DNA of 45,169 bases from Phycisphaerales bacterium UBA2421. GTDB lineage: Bacteria; Planctomycetota; Phycisphaerae; Tepidisphaerales; Tepidisphaeraceae. Both the position numbers and the translations under genes were made by a program. Positions 22,747 to 33,600 of this stretch are shown here, piece after piece. Under the pieces are notes generated by a model that searched no databases, was not told the origin of the DNA, and was given only the letters and a program-made list of their open reading frames with translations. How positions within the stretch are numbered: position 1 is the first letter of the stretch; the number at the start of each line of letters is the position of its first letter. The stretch is from the NCBI GenBank assembly GCA_002343075.1, contig DDRH01000019.1:39479-84647 (forward strand), written 5' to 3'.

Positions 22747-23159
22747 ATCGTTTGTAATTCATTATTTACCAGCGGCGTCTTGCTGCCGATGTAGCAAGAG
22801 CAACTGGTGCGTCCGTGGGCCCGTTTTCAGCCTGCCAAATCGGCAAAACGGGGCGGTCTCACCCGGTTGTGCGGCACGATTGCTGTTGCAATTGCGCCGG
22901 TCTGTTGGGATAGTATCGGGCGTACGCGACTTTTGGGTGCGAACGACCGATCTTCCCCGACATCGGTCGTAAAATTGGTGGGTCTGGTGCGGAATCACGG
23001 ATGATCTCCTGCTTTCCAGGCCTTGAATTTGGCCGAATTGAGTGTGTTGCGGTGACGATCCAAATCCGTTGCACCGCCGGAGAAGTAGACCGGCAGGCTT
23101 CGTTTGGTGACATGCGCCGGAAGGCATAGGCAAAACGGATTGACCGGGGCACGGACGGG
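22747..23159. other. Intergenic region before the exosortase sub-operon
   Basis: 413 bases without a supported gene on either strand. It holds several small palindromic stretches and some A+T-rich runs near the left end (TTTGTAATTCATTATTTACC), and probably contains the promoter of the second half of the locus. I tested a GGCACG...TTGC pair near 22870 as a sigma-54 site, but the spacing is wrong. Nothing else could be assigned. Confidence 0.4.
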
Positions 23160-25082
23160 ATGAATCAGGATATGCACAATCGCTCCGGCGATGCTCTGTT
23201 GGAACGCGTGGAACCGGCGGCAGAAGGTGCCGCCGAGGGCGCCGCGACGACGGTTCACAGTTCACGCCCCAGCGCGGTCGACGCGCTGCTGGCTCCCCCA
23301 CCTGCTTTGCCCACGATCGACCTTGCCGGCGTCGAACTGCACGCCGTCACACAGACGCAAGCCATCGAATTCCTGCTCGGCGAGCTTGATTCCGGCCGAG
23401 GGGGCATGCTTGTCACGCCCAACCTCGACCATCTCAAGCGCTGCGTCAAAGATCTTTCGTTCGCCGCCCTTGTGGCTGAGGCCGATCTGGTCGTTGCCGA
23501 CGGCATGCCGCTCGTCTGGGCAGCCAAAATTCAGGGCACACCCCTGCCCGAACGCGTGGCTGGCAGCGATCTCATCTGGTCGCTCTCCGAGGCCGCTGCC
23601 CGGCGCGGACGCCGGGTCTACCTGCTCGGCGGAATGCCCGGAACCTCGGAGCAGGCAGGCAAAATCCTCAGCGAGAAATATCCCAACCTGCGCGTAGTCG
23701 GACATCATTGCCCGGCGGTCGGGTTTGAGCGCGATGAAAAACAGGTGGCTGCGATCATCAACTCCCTGGCGGAAGCCAAGCCCGATATTGTGTTCGTCGC
23801 ACTCGGTTCACCCAAACAGGAACGGCTCATCTCGCGTATTCGCAACGTCCTGCCCAATGCGTGGTGGCTGGGGGTCGGAATCAGCTTCAGCTTCATCTGC
23901 GGCGACGTGAAACGCGCGCCGGCATGGATGCAGCGGACGGGCCTCGAGTGGCTTCACCGGCTCTGGCAGGAGCCGCGCCGGCTGTTCAAGCGATACATCA
24001 TCGATGGCCTGCCATTCGCTGGTAAGCTCATGGTCTCATCAGCCTGGCGCCGCGCCGCAGGTGTACCGGCGCGCACGAGCAGCCGCAGACAGGTTCGCCG
24101 CCCCGGCACCGGTGCCGGCACTCCGGCAGTCGTCGAGCAAGTTGAAACGCAGCCACGGCCGATCGACGCGCCGACAATCATTGCCCGCCCAGAGGGTCAC
24201 AGCACGGCCAAATCGCTCGGCAGGCTGCGCGCGATGATTCTGCTTGGCGGAAGCGTTCGACAGAATCACCTGCTCGCCAGCGTCAAGCGTTCGATACTCG
24301 ACCTCCCGCTTGAGCAAGGCACCACGATTCTCAATCACTGGCTTGGGCAGGCTGCCGAGCTGGCCAACTACGCCGGGCTGGACGTGCTGCCGGCACGAAT
24401 CCTTGTGAACGCCCAATCGTTCGAGCCGGTCAGCGGTGCGGCGCGATATGCCGGGGCGTATACCGTCGAGCGAGACGCATCCGAGTATCGCGGCACCGGC
24501 GGGGTGATTCGCGATCTGGCGCAAAATTACGACGATAATGATCTCGTCCTCATCGCCACGGCGAGCCAGGTGCTGCTCGACCCCCTCAGCGCCATCGCGG
24601 CGGCGCTCGAACACAAGCGCGGTGACGTCAATCTCATCAGCCATCGCGATGGCACCCCCAGCGGAGTCATGCTGGCGCGGGTAGAAACGCTGCGGCTTAT
24701 CCCGTCAATCGGCTTTTGCGATATGAAGGAACAGGCACTGTCGATCATCGCCGGGCAATACGGCGTAAAAGTCGTTCATTGCCGCAAGCCAAGCGCACTG
24801 CCGGTGCGATCGCTCGCCGACTACATCGGCGCACTACACGCGCACCACCGGCGCAAGAGCGGCAAGGTGCTCAGTGTCGATCCGCTTGCAGAAGACTGGC
24901 AACCGAGCTTCCGCATTATTGAGTCGGGCGCTTCGGTGGCCGACGGGGTTCATCTGCATGACTCGGTTGTGTTACGAGGGGCCATGATCGAGCACGGTGC
25001 GTCGCTTGTCAGGTCGGTGGTTTGTCCGGGTGCCGTGGTGCGCAGCAAGCAATCAGTGATTGACCAGTTTATCAACCCGTAG
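23160..25082 (+). CDS. WecG/TagA/CpsF (GT26) transferase fused to degenerate nucleotidyltransferase/LbH module
   Basis: A 640-residue protein. Residues ~55-290 are GT26: GGMLVTPNLDHLKRCV, ADLVVADGMPLVWAAKIQG, RVAGSDLIW, VFVALGSPKQERLI, VGISFSFICGDVKRAPAWMQ and LEWLHRLWQEPRRLFKRYI. These enzymes add N-acetylmannosamine(uronate) or a similar sugar to a polyprenyl-diphosphate primer. After a Pro/Thr-rich linker (~300-350), residues ~355-640 resemble a sugar-1-phosphate nucleotidyltransferase (MILLGGSVR, LPLEQGTTILNHWL) ending in left-handed-helix-like hexapeptides (ASVADGVHLHDSVVLRGAMIEHGASLVRSVV). The glycine-rich GTRLRPLT signature is missing, so this half is probably regulatory or structural rather than catalytic. 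Confidence 0.85.
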   Translation: MNQDMHNRSGDALLERVEPAAEGAAEGAATTVHSSRPSAVDALLAPPPALPTIDLAGVELHAVTQTQAIEFLLGELDSGRGGMLVTPNLDHLKRCVKDLSFAALVAEADLVVADGMPLVWAAKIQGTPLPERVAGSDLIWSLSEAAARRGRRVYLLGGMPGTSEQAGKILSEKYPNLRVVGHHCPAVGFERDEKQVAAIINSLAEAKPDIVFVALGSPKQERLISRIRNVLPNAWWLGVGISFSFICGDVKRAPAWMQRTGLEWLHRLWQEPRRLFKRYIIDGLPFAGKLMVSSAWRRAAGVPARTSSRRQVRRPGTGAGTPAVVEQVETQPRPIDAPTIIARPEGHSTAKSLGRLRAMILLGGSVRQNHLLASVKRSILDLPLEQGTTILNHWLGQAAELANYAGLDVLPARILVNAQSFEPVSGAARYAGAYTVERDASEYRGTGGVIRDLAQNYDDNDLVLIATASQVLLDPLSAIAAALEHKRGDVNLISHRDGTPSGVMLARVETLRLIPSIGFCDMKEQALSIIAGQYGVKVVHCRKPSALPVRSLADYIGALHAHHRRKSGKVLSVDPLAEDWQPSFRIIESGASVADGVHLHDSVVLRGAMIEHGASLVRSVVCPGAVVRSKQSVIDQFINP

Positions 25083-25163
25083 TGGGTGTGCAGCCGGAAG
25101 CGGGCAGCAGGCAGAATGGCCCTGTCGGCCATTACCCCACCCCGCGACCCCCTGCCAAGATGT

Positions 25164-26063
25164 ATGACGTGGAAATCGCTTATCTCTCATCGCCTGACCG
25201 GGTGGCACCTCGCCCTGGCGGGTCTGCTCGCGCTGGCGGGGATCTTTGTCTGCGCCGAGGCGTGGCTTGAGATCCTTGAAGTTGCCCAGCGAGATGAAGA
25301 ATATCAACACATATTCCTCGTTCCATTTGTCTGCCTCTGGATCATCTGGGTCCGGCGCTCGCGGTTTCGGCATTGTCGGCCGTCGGGCACCTTTCTCGGC
25401 CCCTTGATCGTCGCCGCAGGCTGGGGACTTAGCTGGTACGGCTTCAACCGCCAGACCACCAGCTTCTTTCATCTCGGGGCCGTGGTCGTGCTCATCGGCT
25501 GTGTGATCAGCGTGTTGGGCAAGAATGTGCTGTTCCGGTTCTTCCCCGCAATCCTTGTACTGGGCTTTCTCATTCCTGCCCCGGGCGATTTGCGACAACG
25601 CATCGCCCAGCCGCTGCAGGAATGGACCGCGCAGGCATCGCAACTCACGCTCGATGTCATGGGCGTCGAAACCGAGCGCAGCGGCAACCTGATGTTCATC
25701 GACGGCAGACCGGTGATGATCGAAGAAGCCTGCAACGGCATGCGGATGGTCTTTCCGCTGTTCCTCATCGGCTATGCGTTCAGTTTCGGGCTGCCGCTGA
25801 AGCAGAATGTGCGGATTCTCATCATCCTGTGCAGCCCCGTGGTGGCGCTGGCATGTAATGTGATGAGGACGGTGCCGCTCATTTGGGTGCAAGGCCGCAA
25901 CACGCACCTTTCCGCCGCCGACGCGAAGGCTGTCTTTGATTTCCTGCACAACTACGGCGGGTGGATCATGCTTCCGATCGCATTTGTGCTTCTGCTCACA
26001 GTCATCCGAATGTTAAAATGGGCAATGGTGCCGGTCCAACGATACACATTAGCATCGCAATAA
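25164..26063 (+). CDS. Exosortase (transpeptidase/protease for PEP-CTERM proteins)
   Basis: A 299-residue protein with about eight membrane helices. The three catalytic residues of the exosortase/archaeosortase family are present and properly ordered: Cys190 in EEACNGMRM, Arg235 in CNVMRTVPL and His262 in LHNYGGW. Exosortases cut PEP-CTERM-type sorting signals and are thought to attach the protein to a surface polymer, which fits its place inside a polysaccharide locus. ATG 25164 is chosen; upstream codons to 25086 fall in a repeat-like CAGCCGGAAGCGGGCAG stretch. A candidate substrate lies at 40866-42092. Confidence 0.92.
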   Translation: MTWKSLISHRLTGWHLALAGLLALAGIFVCAEAWLEILEVAQRDEEYQHIFLVPFVCLWIIWVRRSRFRHCRPSGTFLGPLIVAAGWGLSWYGFNRQTTSFFHLGAVVVLIGCVISVLGKNVLFRFFPAILVLGFLIPAPGDLRQRIAQPLQEWTAQASQLTLDVMGVETERSGNLMFIDGRPVMIEEACNGMRMVFPLFLIGYAFSFGLPLKQNVRILIILCSPVVALACNVMRTVPLIWVQGRNTHLSAADAKAVFDFLHNYGGWIMLPIAFVLLLTVIRMLKWAMVPVQRYTLASQ

Positions 26064-26132
26064 ACCCCGAAAGGATGCATCGAGAGAGTACTACTCGCGA
26101 TAGCCAACCGGCCGCGAAGACGAATACCCGGC

Positions 26133-26834
26133 ATGCCCGACTTATCGATCAAACTTCTGCTCCGACTTGCGGCTCCGATTGTGACACTGGTGCTGCTCGT
26201 GGGCATGGTGCGCGAGCAGCGGACATACCTCAGCGAGGCCGATTTTGAGCACTACCACCAACGCGCGGCGGCAGCGATCGACCGCGTGCCGCCGCAGATC
26301 GCGCTCTGGAGTGGTCGCGATGAGCCGGTCGTCCGGGAGGCGCAGCGCCTGCTTCGCCCCAACCGCATCCTCCAGCGGCGGTACATGGACATCGGCAGTG
26401 TCGATCGGCCTGAACGCACGGTGAGCCTGCTGATCGTGCAGTGCAAGCGCTCGGGCGACATGGTGGGGCACTATCCGCGCAATTGTTACCGCGCCATCGG
26501 CAATGAAATGACTGCCGCAATCCCCCGCGATTGGTCAGTTGAGGGCCTTTCTTTGCCGATCATGGAATATGTCTTCAAGCGGATCGAGAACGGCCAGACT
26601 TATTGGACTATCGTCTATAACTTCATGGTCGTTCCCGGCGAAGGCATTGTGAGAGACATGGAAGGCGTGAAGGCCGCAGCCGAGGATTATCAGCAGCGCT
26701 ATTATGGGGCTGCCCAGTTTCAGCTGGTGTTTCACGCGAATCTGCCGCAGACAGAACGAGACGAAATCTTTAGTTTGTTTCTTCGCGAACTCGTGCCGAC
26801 GATCAAGACGTTGAACTCCGGAGCGCTTCGATGA
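26133..26834 (+). CDS. EpsI-family exosortase-associated protein
   Basis: A 233-residue protein with one N-terminal membrane helix (LLRLAAPIVTLVLLVGMV) and a soluble domain. SGDMVGHYPRNCYRAIGNEM matches the HxPxxCYxxxG hallmark of EpsI proteins, and NFMVVPGEGIVRD follows as usual. EpsI is found fused to or next to exosortases in polysaccharide loci; its biochemical role is unknown. It lies 69 bases downstream of the exosortase and its stop overlaps the next ATG by four bases. Confidence 0.87.
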   Translation: MPDLSIKLLLRLAAPIVTLVLLVGMVREQRTYLSEADFEHYHQRAAAAIDRVPPQIALWSGRDEPVVREAQRLLRPNRILQRRYMDIGSVDRPERTVSLLIVQCKRSGDMVGHYPRNCYRAIGNEMTAAIPRDWSVEGLSLPIMEYVFKRIENGQTYWTIVYNFMVVPGEGIVRDMEGVKAAAEDYQQRYYGAAQFQLVFHANLPQTERDEIFSLFLRELVPTIKTLNSGALR

Positions 26835-29089
26835 GTCAAGAAATTATTGCTTCCACCCCGCGCGGCACGCTGGCTCGCCCTGATGACGCATGGGCCACCG
26901 GTGCCGGCACCACCCTCGCGCCTTACAACGGCGCGCCGCCGCGCACTTCGCCGGTGAAGCTGGTACACCGCCTGCTGCGCGGGCGCATTTTGCTGGCGAT
27001 TATCCTCGCCGCCGCCGGCCTGATCGCCGGGGCGATGTACGGCTGGAACAGCACCACCCCAAGATTTACCGCCGAGGGCTACCTTGAGGTCAAGCCCTAT
27101 ATCGTCACCGCCAATGCCAATGAAAAGACGCAGGGCTACTTCACCAACTTCGTCAAAAGTCAGCCCCCGAAAATCGTAAACGCCCGCACCATCTCGGCGG
27201 CGATTAATCGGGAGGAGTGGCAGCGGGTGTCCAATGCCCCGGCAACGCAGTCGCTGGTGGGACAGATGCTGGGCAACCTGAATGTCGATTACATCCGCGA
27301 CACGTTTATCCTGCGCGTGAGCTATTCCGACGAGGAACCCCGAATCGCCCAGGCCGCTGTCGATGCTGTCATGAAGGCTTACGTCGATATCAGCAAGGAG
27401 ACGGTCAACCAGTCCAAGATCGACGAATTGCGTAAGTTTGAAGACCTGTACGCCAAGGCCGACAACGAGTTTCGCCGGCTGCAGGAGCAGATTCGCAACC
27501 TCTCCGCCGACTACGGCACCGACAAGCTCGATAACCTGCTCGAAGTGCGCCAGAGGGCACAACAGACAGCCGAATCGGCGTATGCCGACGCACAAATGCA
27601 GCTTGACCTTGCAACCAACAACAAGACGGTTGAAGGCAAGGACATGCCGTCGTTAACGATGGAAGACATGTCTGCTGCCGATCCGATGATGCGCTACTTT
27701 CTGGAGACCCGTACGAAGGCGATGTTTAAGATGGTGGAGTTGAGCAACTATTACGGGGCCAATTCCCCAAAAGTGCAACTCGCCCAGAAGGAATATGACA
27801 CCGCCGACCGGATGGCCAATGAGTATTTCGAGGGGAACAAGACCAAGTTTACTGATATTCAGCCGGACTTAGACGGTCGGGGGCAGGTGGTGATCACGCC
27901 CAAGCTCGTCGAGCAGCTAAAACAGCGAGTCGAGGTCCGCCGCAAGCGGTACGAGCAGGAAAAGCAATCGACGCTCGACCTTGCCAAGCGCATGACCGAG
28001 ATTCGCGCCTTCCGCGATGAACTCGAACGCGCCCAGGAAGACCGGGTGCGCCGGGAAGAAGCCAAGCAGAACATGGAGTTTCAGCTTGCTGGCAGTGGGC
28101 AGATTGCCGTTACTTCCGAAGCAACCTGGCCTTCCAGCCCCAGCAAAGACCGCCGCAAGCAGTTTGCCGCCATTGGCGGAATGCTCGGGGGCATGCTGCC
28201 GATCGTCGCGCTGCTGCTCATTGGCCTGATCGATACGCGATATAAATACAGCGAAGAGGCAACCGAGACCCAGATGTCGGGCCTGACCCTGCTCGGCATC
28301 CTTCCCAACCTGCCCGACCGCCTGAGTGACCCCGGCCAGGCAAGCATCGCCGCTCACTGTGTACACCAGGTGCGCACCCGGTTGCAGATCGATGCGCCCG
28401 TGGAAGGCGCCGTGGCATACAGCGTGACCTCGGCGAGCAGCGGCGATGGCAAGACCTCGCTCACGCTCGCCCTGGGCCTTTCTTTCGCGGCGAGTGGGAG
28501 TCGTACGCTGCTCATCGATTGTGATCTCGTGGGTGCAGGCCTCACCGCGCGGCTGAATATGTCCGGCCCACAGGGAATTCTCGATGCGATTACCAACCGC
28601 AACCTGATGAACTACGTCAAGAAAACCGACGTAACCGACCTGATGATGCTTCCGTCGGGAAATGCCCAACTCCAGCATGCGGGCATTTTCAGCCCTGCAG
28701 TGATGAAGCGGCTCATCAATGAAGCCAAGAAGCACTTTGAAGTCATCCTTATCGACACCGGCCCGGTGCTCGGCAGCATCGAAGCGACACCCGTTTGCTC
28801 GACGACCGACGGCGTGATCCTCACTGTCGCCCGAGGGCAACAGCGGCCCCTGGTGGAAAAGGCGCTCTCGCATCTTCGATCAATCGGGGCGCGCATCTCA
28901 GGCGTGGTGTTTAACCGCGCCCAGGCCCGCGACTTCGAGCAGAGCATCAGCGGTATCAGTCTCCGTTCGGCAGCACGAAGCCAAAGCAATCAGGGCGACG
29001 GTCTGAACGGCCATCGAGAAGGCTCGCAATATGGCTCGCTGGCCAAGGCTGTGGCATCAAGCACAGTGCGATCCGATCTGGACTCCTGA
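26831..29089 (+). CDS. Wzz/BY-kinase-like polysaccharide chain-length regulator
   Basis: A 752-residue protein. A short cytoplasmic N-tail, a first helix (ILLAIILAAAGLIAGAMYGW, ~residues 53-72), a long extracytoplasmic coiled-coil-rich Wzz domain (~75-440), a second helix (IGGMLGGMLPIVALLLIGLI) and a cytoplasmic P-loop domain with Walker A SSGDGKTSL (~residue 537), Walker A' LLIDCDLVGAGLT and Walker B VILIDTGPVLG. This is the layout of bacterial tyrosine autokinases such as Wzc/GumC-fused CpsD. The C-terminus has only one Tyr (SQYGSL) in place of the usual Tyr cluster, so autokinase regulation may be reduced or absent. It would set polymer length and gate export. Confidence 0.88.
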   Translation: MSQEIIASTPRGTLARPDDAWATGAGTTLAPYNGAPPRTSPVKLVHRLLRGRILLAIILAAAGLIAGAMYGWNSTTPRFTAEGYLEVKPYIVTANANEKTQGYFTNFVKSQPPKIVNARTISAAINREEWQRVSNAPATQSLVGQMLGNLNVDYIRDTFILRVSYSDEEPRIAQAAVDAVMKAYVDISKETVNQSKIDELRKFEDLYAKADNEFRRLQEQIRNLSADYGTDKLDNLLEVRQRAQQTAESAYADAQMQLDLATNNKTVEGKDMPSLTMEDMSAADPMMRYFLETRTKAMFKMVELSNYYGANSPKVQLAQKEYDTADRMANEYFEGNKTKFTDIQPDLDGRGQVVITPKLVEQLKQRVEVRRKRYEQEKQSTLDLAKRMTEIRAFRDELERAQEDRVRREEAKQNMEFQLAGSGQIAVTSEATWPSSPSKDRRKQFAAIGGMLGGMLPIVALLLIGLIDTRYKYSEEATETQMSGLTLLGILPNLPDRLSDPGQASIAAHCVHQVRTRLQIDAPVEGAVAYSVTSASSGDGKTSLTLALGLSFAASGSRTLLIDCDLVGAGLTARLNMSGPQGILDAITNRNLMNYVKKTDVTDLMMLPSGNAQLQHAGIFSPAVMKRLINEAKKHFEVILIDTGPVLGSIEATPVCSTTDGVILTVARGQQRPLVEKALSHLRSIGARISGVVFNRAQARDFEQSISGISLRSAARSQSNQGDGLNGHREGSQYGSLAKAVASSTVRSDLDS

Positions 29090-29163
29090 TCATTGCCAAT
29101 TGAAGCGAGGCCACTTATTTTCATCTGTGGCCACTCGATCACTGGCAACCGGCATTCTGTTTT

Positions 29164-30603
29164 ATGGTCGCTTCTTCGCCGACAACCACAAGCGCGCCGC
29201 GCACCATCTGGGGTCTGGAACCCCTGGACCTTCATGCTCGCTATTGGGCCGCGCACGGCGTGCAAGTCGTGCGGCAGGGTGAGCCTTCGCAGATTGTGAA
29301 GCATGCCGAGCTGTTCCTGCTGACCGATCCTCGTTCGCTGTGTCTTTTTAAGCTCGCTCCGATCATGGATGCGTTGAATTGGATCGGTCCAACCGTCCTG
29401 TTCATCCGCCTGCACGACACGCGTGAACACGGTTATCGCGAGCGGGCTCTCACCGACTCCGCCGACCGGTTTGTGCGGTTTGAGCGCCTTTACGACACGC
29501 CAGACCGGCTGGCGCGCATCGTGATCACGCCCTATCGCGAGGTGGCTCAGCTTTGGCAAAGTGCGCCCGATCCCCTTACGGGCTGGCGGCGGCTGCGCCG
29601 CTTCACGCCCCGGATCGAGCGCGTCACGCTTTCCATCGACGGCCGCGTATACGACCGCACGACCGACCGGGAGATTGCGGAATTCACACACGATCTGATT
29701 CGCGACTGGAAACGCCCCGACGCCACGATTGATCGCGCCACCAAGCTCGAAGGCCAGAGTTGGCGCGACCCGGAATCGACGATCGCTGCAGATGCCCGGC
29801 TGATCGGCCCGGTGTGGGTGGGCGCGGGTCGATCGCTCGACAGCAGCACAACCGTCATCGGCCCCGCCGTAGTGTGGGATGCGCCGGACCAGCGTCCGCT
29901 GGCAGAAGACATTGAGTGGCAATCGATCGAGCCGACCGCCCCGCCGCAGGATATTGCTGCGCCGCAGCAAAATCCGGTCGATCTTGCGTTCAAGCGCGCT
30001 TTTGACATCGTTTTTTCCTTGCTCGCCCTCCTCGGCTGCGCGATTCTGTTTCCGATCATCATGATCTTGATCTGGTTTGAGGATGGCCGGCCATTTTTCT
30101 TCGGTCATAAGCGAGAAACAATGGGTCCGCGCGAGCCACGCGATTTCCGCTGTTGGAAGTTCCGATCGATGGTGAACAATTCCGACCAGCTCACCCGGCA
30201 ACTGATCGCTGACGGCAAGAACCGCGGCGACGGCGGGCGGGTGGATATCGATCCCGATCACGATCCCCGGCTGCTTCGCATCGGAAAATTCATTCGCCGA
30301 TACAACATTGATGAACTGCCTCAGTTCTGGAATGTGCTCACCGGCGATATGTCAATCGTCGGCCCCCGGCCAAGCCCCAAAAAGGAAAACCAGTATTGCC
30401 CGGCATGGCGCGAGGCGCGGCTAAGCGTGCGCCCGGGCATCACCGGGTTGTGGCAGATTCGCCGTACCCGACGTGCAGGCTACGATTTTCAGGAGTGGAT
30501 CAAGTACGATATCGAGTACGTTGAGACGCGAAGCTTCTGGTTTGATCTGGTCATCATCTGGAAAACGATCATGATGATGGCCCGCAAAGGTGCCCGCCAA
30601 TGA
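29164..30603 (+). CDS. Undecaprenyl-phosphate sugar phosphotransferase with unusual N-terminal module
   Basis: A 479-residue protein. The C-terminal ~210 residues are a bacterial sugar transferase (PF02397): a membrane helix (DIVFSLLALLGCAILFPII), CWKFRSMVNNSDQL, NIDELPQFWNVLTGDMSIVG, GPRPSP and RPGITGLWQI. This enzyme starts the repeat unit by moving a sugar-1-phosphate to undecaprenyl phosphate. Instead of the usual four-helix and CoA-binding-like N-terminus it has ~270 soluble residues containing GLEPLDLHARYWAAHGVQVV and, near the junction, hexapeptide-like ADARLIGPVWVGAGRSLD, resembling a degenerate nucleotidyltransferase. ATG 29164 is the first good start. The stop overlaps the TPR gene ATG. 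Confidence 0.87.
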   Translation: MVASSPTTTSAPRTIWGLEPLDLHARYWAAHGVQVVRQGEPSQIVKHAELFLLTDPRSLCLFKLAPIMDALNWIGPTVLFIRLHDTREHGYRERALTDSADRFVRFERLYDTPDRLARIVITPYREVAQLWQSAPDPLTGWRRLRRFTPRIERVTLSIDGRVYDRTTDREIAEFTHDLIRDWKRPDATIDRATKLEGQSWRDPESTIAADARLIGPVWVGAGRSLDSSTTVIGPAVVWDAPDQRPLAEDIEWQSIEPTAPPQDIAAPQQNPVDLAFKRAFDIVFSLLALLGCAILFPIIMILIWFEDGRPFFFGHKRETMGPREPRDFRCWKFRSMVNNSDQLTRQLIADGKNRGDGGRVDIDPDHDPRLLRIGKFIRRYNIDELPQFWNVLTGDMSIVGPRPSPKKENQYCPAWREARLSVRPGITGLWQIRRTRRAGYDFQEWIKYDIEYVETRSFWFDLVIIWKTIMMMARKGARQ

Positions 30604-33600
30604 ACATTCGTCCGAAGACCGTGCGCCGTCTGCTCGCGGTCGTCGTGGCGCTGGTTGTGCTTGCCACGGCAGCTCTGGTAATTCGCGCGTACAACGACTC
30701 CCGCCGCCAGACTCGGCTTGCCACGGCGCGCGAAGCGGGCATTGCAGCATTTCAAGCCGGCGATTACCCCGCTGCCATCGATCAGCTCAAGAACTATGTC
30801 CGGTCGGGCACCACCGATTACGATGCCCTGCTCGCCTTTGCCACGAGCCGGTCAAAGGTGGAAATGGCCGGCGGAAAACACCTGCAGGAAGCGATTCGCC
30901 TTTTTGAGTTGCTCCGCTCAATCCGCCGGGAAGAACCCGAAGTCCTTCGCCCACTGCTACAGCTATACACCGATGCGGGCTACTCGACCGAGGCGATTGC
31001 CCTCGCCGATTCGATCCTGGCCCGCGACCCCGAAGATGTTCACGCCCTCAAAGCGAAGTCGATCGCGCTGGCCGGGCTTGCCAAGCACGACGAAGCCCTG
31101 CGGGTAAGCAAGCAATGGGACGCCGCCGCCCCGACCGACCTTCAGGCACACCGGCAAACCTACTGGCTCATGCGCAAGACGCGGGTGCCCGGCGATCAGA
31201 TTGTGGCGCGATACCGCGAGTTGCTCGCAACGTATCCGGATGATCCGCGCTTTGAGATGCTTTTGGGCGCCGCGGAAGGGGAGAACGGCAATCGGGATGA
31301 AGCGCTGCGTCTTCTGCGGGCCGCCGCGGCGCGCCCGGCACCCGATGCGTTGTTTGTCACGCAACTGGTACAGGTGTTCGATCAGCAGCGGCTGTTTGAA
31401 GACTCCGCTGCCTTGCTCACGCGCGCGGCATCTGGCTCAGACGATCCTGCGATTCTCCGCATTCTGGTTCAGCGTGCCTGGCAAAACGGCGAACACGATG
31501 TCGTCCTGAGTCGGCTGCACGGACTTGACCCCAACGTCTCATCAACCGACGCAACCTTGCTGGCGTTTCATGCGATGTCGCTGCTGGCACTCAACCGAAC
31601 CGACGAAGCTCGAACGATTGTCGCCGCGCTGAAGAACCGAAAAGCAGACAACCCGGCACAAGGCTGGGCCGCCGCCATCTCTCTGCGGATGGAAAGCAAC
31701 ACGCTCGCGCCGGCGCAGCTTGTTGCGAAGTATCAGTCGGCGATGTCGCGCGGGGGTGAGAATGGCATCATCCGGCTTTGGATCGGCGAGGCACATATGC
31801 TGCTCGGCGATAACGATCTGGCCGTGCAGGAATGGCGGCAGGCGTCCGACCTCATGCCAAGCTGGGCGGCACCGCATGTGAAGATTGCACGAGCGATGCT
31901 CGCGCTCAATCGCCCCGCCGACGCTGTAGATGCGGCGCTGGCGGCGGTGCGATGTGCCCCGGACCAGGTAGCTCCGATGACGTCGCTGGCTCTCGCCCGG
32001 TGGGCATTGATTCAGCAAAACCCCTCGCGGCAGCAGCAGGAAGGGCTTGAGGCGCTGGTGGCCGAGATTCAACGGCGCAAACCTGGTGAGCCGGAAACAT
32101 TGGCGCTGCACGCAGCAGTGCTCTGTCGCAACGGCGACGCCCCAAAGGCCGCCGCCGTCATCGCCGCAGCTATTTCAGATGCGCCCGATTGGGACCCGGA
32201 TACGCTCGCCGGCGTGCTCGCTGTCAGCCGCGAGTATGGGCTGCAACTGGAGCAGAAATTACTCGACGCCACGCGCCCCGCTTCACTGAAATCACCGGAA
32301 ATGGCCCTGCGTCACGCGTTGGAAATGGCCATTTCAGGCAAGCCCGAATCCGGACTGGCGGGCCTGCAATCAGCGGCACAATCCGCTTCAGGCGATGCCG
32401 CGATGCAGTGGCAGATTGCCGTTGCACGATATCGCGAGGCTGTGAGCGACCCCGATGCCTCGGCCACCTGGATCGCGCTGGGGGACGGCCATCCCGATAA
32501 TTTTGCGGTTCAATCTCTCATTCTCCGCTCGGCGGGGCAGGCAAAGAAGAGTCGCGATTTCTTCGCCCGCACGATCGATCGCGTTCGTGGGCTTACCGGG
32601 GAAGACGGGTCATTATGGAAATCGGCACGCGCACAGTTTCTGTTGTCGGGCCAGCCCACCCCGCGCGAAAGTGCCGAGGCGATGACGCTCCTTGCCGACC
32701 TGGTGCGCACAGCCCCAAAGGTGCCGGAGTATCGCGTTCGGCTGGCGCAGGCGATGGAAAACATCGGCAACGCCCGCGAAGCAGCCGAGCAGCTTCGCAC
32801 CGCGGCGGACATCGATCCTCGTTCTGTGCCGGTTCAAGTGGAGTTGGCGCGACTGCTTGTTGAGCAGGGCAAGCACGCCGAGGCCCGCAACTATCTCGAC
32901 CGCGCCGCCGCCAGCCCATCCATTCCGCCCGGCCAGCGCGTGCCATTGGCGCGCATGCTGGCCAATGAAGGCCGGCTGGCGACCGGCATTCAACTGCTGG
33001 AAAACGCCCCCTCGCGCGATCTGCAGGCCGACCTCACGCTCGCCGAGTTTTACCGGCAGACTGGCCGGCTGGATGAAGCCACATCACTCTACGCAACCCG
33101 GCTCGACAAGGATTCGCCCACACCCGAGCTGATTGCCGCCGCGGCCGATCTGATGGCAGCGCAACAGGAGACCGGTGCCGCACGCACATTACTCAAGCGC
33201 CTCGATCAAACCGACGCGACGGCGGCGCAGACATTTGGCATCCTGGCCCGGTTTGAAGAAAAGTTTGGCGATCGCGACGTGGCGAAACGGCACTACCTCG
33301 ATGCGACCGCCGCCGCGCCCAATGATGCGTCGGCATGGCGGCGATTGTCTTCATTCCACGCCCGCCAAGCCGACTACGCCGCGGCGATTGAAGCCGCCGA
33401 TCGCGGGCTGGCACTTTTACCCGCCAACCCCGAACTGGAGTCGCTCCGGCTGCAGGCGATGGCGATGCAGAAAGTGAGCGAGACCAACGACGATCTGACA
33501 CCGCTCATCGACGTCTTGAAAGCCGACCCGAGCCGCGCCGCAGAGACCGCCGCCCTTTTGGCGATGCAGGAATCGCTCGCCACCACCCAGCCGACCGCGG

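Noticed and set aside
22865..22895. Possible sigma-54 promoter (GGCACG ... TTGC)
   Set aside because: The distance between the GG and GC elements does not fit the -24/-12 spacing in any alignment.
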